A stretch of DNA of 8,179 nt from Acidobacteriaceae bacterium (GTDB taxonomy: Bacteria; Acidobacteriota; Terriglobia; Terriglobales; Acidobacteriaceae), in contig JASHUF010000381.1 of assembly GCA_030040175.1 (NCBI GenBank), forward strand, positions 1-8,179, given 5' to 3'. How positions within the stretch are numbered: position 1 is the stretch's first letter; each line of letters starts with the position of its first letter. The translations under genes and the position numbers were made by a program. Below are positions 5,502-8,179 of this stretch, one piece after another. Below the pieces are notes generated by a model, which saw nothing but the letters and a program-made list of their open reading frames with translations, did no database searches and was not told where the DNA came from.

Positions 5502-5701
5502 AAAATTCTTTAGTTGCGGGTACGTTAGCCCAACGGGGCATTGGACTTCGGGGTGCCCGTACGCACCTTTCGCAAGAGCCAGATGCGGCCGGTGACCGTG
5601 GTGCTGTGACCTTGGTCCCCAGCATCGGTGCCCGGAGAACCGCTCTCATTTGCGGGCGACGACGCCCGGCAGCTACGAGATGGATGCCGCCGGCGCCTTC
5701 C
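5502..5701. other. intergenic stretch without a supported gene
   Basis: This 200-bp stretch contains short reading frames on both strands, none protein-like. It has several small inverted repeats, for example GGTGC/GCACC around 5552-5567. Base composition is more AT-rich at its left end (near 5500-5515) than in neighbouring coding DNA. It may be degraded sequence linked to the antitoxin-like remnant to its right or an unrecognised dispersed repeat. No tRNA or riboswitch fold was recognised. Confidence 0.4.
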
Positions 5702-5884
5702 TTATGCGGCCTCCACATACAGGCGCTTGCCCAGCGCCCGCAGCGCTTGGTCGATGCGGTCGATCTTGGTGGGGTGACGAAGGTTGGTAAGCAATCTTGA
5801 CACTGTGGCCGATGTCGCCAAAGCATCACTTGCTTGACGACATTCCCTTCGCCCGATTATTCGCCTTTCATTCGCTATTGTCAT
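5702..5884 (-). pseudogene. XRE/HigA-type antitoxin-like fragment (60-aa ORF, likely truncated)
   Basis: Residues about 15-60 ([45 protein letters not shown]) resemble the C-terminal half of XRE-family antitoxin-like regulators: a helix-turn-helix (ASDALATS, then recognition helix ATVSRLL) followed by a short amphipathic helix and the closing strand RLYVEA. One residue seems missing in the turn compared with the usual SQATVSRLL. The N-terminal 14 residues ([14 protein letters not shown]) do not fit the family. The frame cannot extend further because a TAG precedes it and uvrB begins there. This suggests a remnant whose 5' half and any partner toxin gene were lost, with the broken end now forming the uvrB promoter region. 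An AGGGGG lies seven bases before the ATG, so expression as a short protein is possible. Its start region is antisense to the uvrB -10. The homology is judged by pattern only. Confidence 0.42.
5848..5875. promoter_or_regulatory. three TTCGC direct repeats upstream of the uvrB -10 (candidate operator)
   Basis: TTCGC occurs at 5848-5852, 5860-5864 and 5871-5875, spaced 12 and 11 bp and so roughly on one face of the helix. The last two cover the expected -35 region of uvrB. Direct-repeat operators are known for LexA in some phyla, and uvrB is a classic SOS gene, so a regulator site is plausible. The motif does not match any LexA box I can name with certainty. Confidence 0.3.
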
Positions 5885-5889
5885 ATAAT
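5884..5889 (+). promoter_or_regulatory. consensus -10 box of uvrB (TATAAT), probable leaderless start
   Basis: A perfect TATAAT ends six bases before the uvrB ATG. Transcription normally starts about 6-7 bases after the -10, which would place the first nucleotide at or next to the A of the ATG (5896). The intervening bases are C-rich and contain no Shine-Dalgarno sequence, in agreement with a leaderless mRNA. A -35 is weak: TTCGCC at 5860-5865 with an 18-base spacer is the best seen. Confidence 0.65.
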
Positions 5890-5895
5890 CCCCCT

Positions 5896-7887
5896 ATGGA
5901 CTTTCAGCTCGTGACCAGCTACAAGCCCCGTGGCGATCAGCCGCGCGCCATCGAGGAGCTGGTACAGGGATTGGCGGCCGGGGAGAAGCACCAGGTGCTG
6001 CTGGGCGTGACCGGCTCCGGCAAGACCTTCACCATGGCCAAGGTCATCGAGCAGTCCAACCGGCCGGCGCTCATTCTTGCCCACAACAAGACGCTGGCGG
6101 CGCAGCTTTACCACGAGTTCAAGCAGTTTTTTCCGGGAAACGCGGTCGAGTACTTCGTCAGCTACTACGACTACTACCAGCCCGAGGCCTACATTCCCGC
6201 CGGCGACCTCTACATCGAAAAAGAAGCCACGGTGAATGAGGAGCTGGACAAGCTGCGCCTCTCGGCCACGCGCTCGCTCTTCGAGCGGCGGGACGCGATC
6301 ATCGTGAGCTCGGTGAGCTGCATCTACGGCCTGGGTTCGCCCGAGGCCTACTACGGCATGCTGCTGCTGCTCGAAAAAGGGCAGCGGATCGGGCGCAAGG
6401 ACATCACGCGGCGGCTGGTGGAGATTCTCTACGAGCGCAATGACAACGATTTTCGCCGCGGGACCTTCCGCGTGCGCGGGGACACCATCGAGGTGTTTCC
6501 CACCTACGACGAGACGGCGTACCGCATCGAGATGTTCGGCGACGAGATCGAGACCCTGGCGCAGATCGATCCTTTGTTCGGCACAGTCAAGCAGAAGTTT
6601 GCGCGCCTGCCCATCTATCCCAAGAGCCATTACGTGGTGCAGCCGGAGCGCAAGTCGCAGGCCATCGATTCGATCCTCCAGGAGCTGAACGAGTGGGTGC
6701 CGCACCTCGAGGCCGAAGGGCGCATGGTGGAGGCGCAGCGGGTGCACCAGCGGACGCGCTTCGATCTCGAAATGATCAAGTCCATGGGCTACTGCCACGG
6801 CATCGAAAACTACTCGCGGCATTTCTCCGGCCGGCTGCCGGGCGAGCCCCCGCCCACGCTGCTGGATTATTTCCCGCGCGACTACCTGCTCTTCGTCGAC
6901 GAAAGCCACGCCACCATTCCTCAAGTTCATGGCATGTGGCATGGCGACCGCAGCCGCAAGCAGAATCTCGTTGACTACGGCTTCCGGCTGCCTTCGGCCA
7001 TGGACAACCGGCCGCTGAAGTTCGAGGAGTTCGAGAACCGCGTGCACCAGACCATCTATGTCTCCGCCACGCCGGGGCCGTATGAGCTGACGCGCTCGGC
7101 GGGCGTAGTCGTCGAGCAGGTGATCCGGCCCACGGGATTAGTTGATCCGGCGGTTGAGATTCGTCCCGTAAAGGGCCAGATCGACGACCTTTTAGCGGAA
7201 ATCAGAGACCGCGCCAAGCGCGGCGAAAGAGTCCTGGTGACCACGCTGACCAAGCGCATGGCCGAAGATCTCTCCGGCTACTACACCGAGGTAGGCGTGC
7301 GCTGCCGCTACATGCACTCGGAGATCGAGACGCTGGAGCGGGTAAATCTGCTGGCTGGCCTGCGCAAGGGCGAGTTCGATGTTCTGATCGGCATCAATCT
7401 GCTGCGCGAAGGACTCGATTTGCCCGAGGTTTCGCTGGTGGCGATTCTGGACGCGGACAAGGAGGGCTTTTTGCGCTCGGCGGGCTCGCTGATCCAGACC
7501 ATGGGGCGCGCGGCGCGGCACCTCGAGGGCCGAGCGATTCTCTACGCCGACACGGTGACCGACTCCATGCGGCGGGCCATCGACGAGACCGACCGGCGGC
7601 GGGCCATCCAGCGCGCCTACAACGAGGAGAACGGCATCACGCCGCAGCCGGTGATCAGCAAAGCCGACATGGGGTTGGCGCAGATTCTTAAAGCGGAGTA
7701 TGGAGAACTGGCCGTGGAAGAGCAGGAGGCGCTGCCGCAGTTCACCAGCCAGGAACAAGTGGACGCGTACCTGGCCAAGCTCGAGAACGAGATGCGCGAA
7801 GCAGCGAAGAAGTTCGAGTTCGAGCGGGCAGCGCGCCTGCGCGATTCAATTAAGGAACTGCGCGAGAAGGAAATCCTGTTCGGCTAA
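5896..7887 (+). CDS. uvrB: excinuclease ABC subunit UvrB
   Basis: UvrB is the damage-verifying helicase-like subunit of nucleotide excision repair. It receives DNA from UvrA, clamps the lesion and recruits UvrC for incision. The product is 663 aa, normal for the family, and all signatures are intact. The Walker A loop GVTGSGKT is at 37-44, the damage-probing beta-hairpin [12 protein letters not shown] at about 90-101, and [18 protein letters not shown] follows. The Walker B/DExH motif DESH is at 335-338, with [25 protein letters not shown] after it. Helicase motif VI is QTMGRAARH from 534. The C-terminal UVR coiled-coil domain that contacts UvrC spans about 620-656 ([18 protein letters not shown]). 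The ATG at 5896 begins [19 protein letters not shown], the conserved N-terminus; the in-frame extension to 5797 is not UvrB-like. The gene stands alone, with a MEDS-domain gene following on the same strand. Confidence 0.98.
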   Translation: MDFQLVTSYKPRGDQPRAIEELVQGLAAGEKHQVLLGVTGSGKTFTMAKVIEQSNRPALILAHNKTLAAQLYHEFKQFFPGNAVEYFVSYYDYYQPEAYIPAGDLYIEKEATVNEELDKLRLSATRSLFERRDAIIVSSVSCIYGLGSPEAYYGMLLLLEKGQRIGRKDITRRLVEILYERNDNDFRRGTFRVRGDTIEVFPTYDETAYRIEMFGDEIETLAQIDPLFGTVKQKFARLPIYPKSHYVVQPERKSQAIDSILQELNEWVPHLEAEGRMVEAQRVHQRTRFDLEMIKSMGYCHGIENYSRHFSGRLPGEPPPTLLDYFPRDYLLFVDESHATIPQVHGMWHGDRSRKQNLVDYGFRLPSAMDNRPLKFEEFENRVHQTIYVSATPGPYELTRSAGVVVEQVIRPTGLVDPAVEIRPVKGQIDDLLAEIRDRAKRGERVLVTTLTKRMAEDLSGYYTEVGVRCRYMHSEIETLERVNLLAGLRKGEFDVLIGINLLREGLDLPEVSLVAILDADKEGFLRSAGSLIQTMGRAARHLEGRAILYADTVTDSMRRAIDETDRRRAIQRAYNEENGITPQPVISKADMGLAQILKAEYGELAVEEQEALPQFTSQEQVDAYLAKLENEMREAAKKFEFERAARLRDSIKELREKEILFG

Positions 7888-7903
7888 TTTGTCCCCTTCC
7901 GGA

Positions 7904-7926
7904 GCAACCCGGGGTGCGGCGGTTGC
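7904..7926. terminator. possible weak hairpin after uvrB
   Basis: The 6-bp arms GCAACC (7904-7909) and GGTTGC (7921-7926) enclose an 11-base GC-rich loop. A TTTTT run occurs only at 7943-7947, too far for a standard intrinsic terminator. The hairpin may slow transcription between uvrB and the next gene, but evidence is thin. Confidence 0.25.
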
Positions 7927-7949
7927 CATCCAAGGCATTGAGTTTTTCT

Positions 7950-8179
7950 ATGCTTCGGGGTGAGGGTCTACAAACGCAGGTGAGTTTCAAGGAGGATGAC
8001 GCAGCGGCGAGCGGGCACATTCTCCAGTTTCATTCGAGCGAGGGTGAGCTGCTCGACGCGCTCTCGGCGTATATCGGCAAGGGGCTCCAGGCCAGCGAGA
8101 GCGCCATCGTGATTGCCACGCCGGAGCACCTGCGCGCCCTGCGCTACCGGCTTGAGAGCACAGGCACCGACCTGATCCG
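7950..8179 (+). CDS. MEDS-domain protein (DcmR-type sensory domain), 3' partial
   Basis: The frame opens at ATG 7950 (MLRGEGLQTQVSFKEDD...) and is still open at the right edge. GHILQFHSSEGELLDALSAYIGKGLQASESAIVIATPEHLRALRYRLESTGTDL matches the MEDS domain pattern: the HxxxF entry, a helix with LLDAL, the GLxxxExAIVIATPEH core and the following helix. MEDS domains (methanogen/methylotroph DcmR sensory domain) are found alone, or joined to histidine kinases or anti-sigma-like ATPases. They are thought to sense small molecules or act as signalling adaptors, so the complete protein is probably a cytoplasmic signalling component. The start is uncertain: GTG at 7980 is in frame, nearer to the domain, and has GAGGG some way upstream, while ATG 7950 has only a distant AAGG. 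TTGCCA (7923-7928) could be a -35, but no good -10 is paired with it. Confidence 0.75.
   Translation, partial: MLRGEGLQTQVSFKEDDAAASGHILQFHSSEGELLDALSAYIGKGLQASESAIVIATPEHLRALRYRLESTGTDLI

Noticed and set aside
5464..5590. Minus-strand frame ending CTATGA, overlapping the membrane protein ATG (possible upstream coupled gene)
   Set aside because: The stop-start overlap is present, but the frame is short, has no start with a ribosome-binding site and no recognisable protein pattern.
5797..5895. Upstream in-frame extension of uvrB
   Set aside because: The extra 33 residues do not match the UvrB N-terminus, and the consensus -10 lies inside this extension just before ATG 5896.
5881..7047. 388-aa minus-strand reading frame opposite uvrB
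   Set aside because: It is a shadow of a fully conserved uvrB with no protein-like motifs.

Overview
The window looks like chromosomal DNA of a GC-rich bacterium, most likely Acidobacteriota (Terriglobia-like). The evidence is circumstantial. A bacillithiol-type BshA glycosyltransferase, a Tat-exported flavin amine oxidase, a zinc-ribbon membrane protein and a MEDS-domain protein occur together in DNA with strongly G/C third codon positions and several short repeat families between the genes. No rRNA, tRNA, CRISPR array or transposase gene was seen.

Layout from left to right. (1) The 3' part of bshA (+) runs off the left edge and ends inside a 7-bp tandem repeat. (2) A convergent minus-strand cluster (about 1214-2422) follows. 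It holds a 60-aa unknown gene, a one-domain and atypical 3-hydroxyacyl-CoA dehydrogenase-like gene carrying a low-complexity insert, and a possible 75-aa ORF. The junctions are ATGA/GTGA stop-start overlaps, which suggests one translationally coupled unit. The space between bshA and this cluster holds a perfect hairpin and a second heptamer array. (3) Two plus-strand genes for exported proteins come next: a small signal-peptide EF-hand protein and a Tat-dependent FAD amine oxidase. (4) A 120-bp element with 20-bp near-perfect terminal inverted repeats (MITE-like) fills most of the gap between the oxidase and a convergent minus-strand gene for a zinc-ribbon multi-pass membrane protein. (5) A stretch of about 430 bp has no major gene. 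It includes a short minus-strand ORF resembling the C-terminal half of an XRE/HigA-type antitoxin, and this ORF overlaps the uvrB promoter. (6) uvrB (+) is complete and canonical. A perfect TATAAT sits 6 nt before its ATG with no Shine-Dalgarno sequence, so a leaderless transcript is likely. (7) The start of a MEDS-domain sensor gene (+) runs off the right edge.

The genes do not form one pathway. bshA belongs to low-molecular-weight thiol synthesis, uvrB to nucleotide excision repair, and the oxidase and EF-hand protein to the cell envelope or periplasm. I did not find a clearly new multi-gene system. The most unusual material is non-coding or small: the MITE-like element, the repeat insert in the dehydrogenase-like gene, the chain of overlapping start/stop codons, the antitoxin-like remnant, and the organisation of the uvrB promoter.
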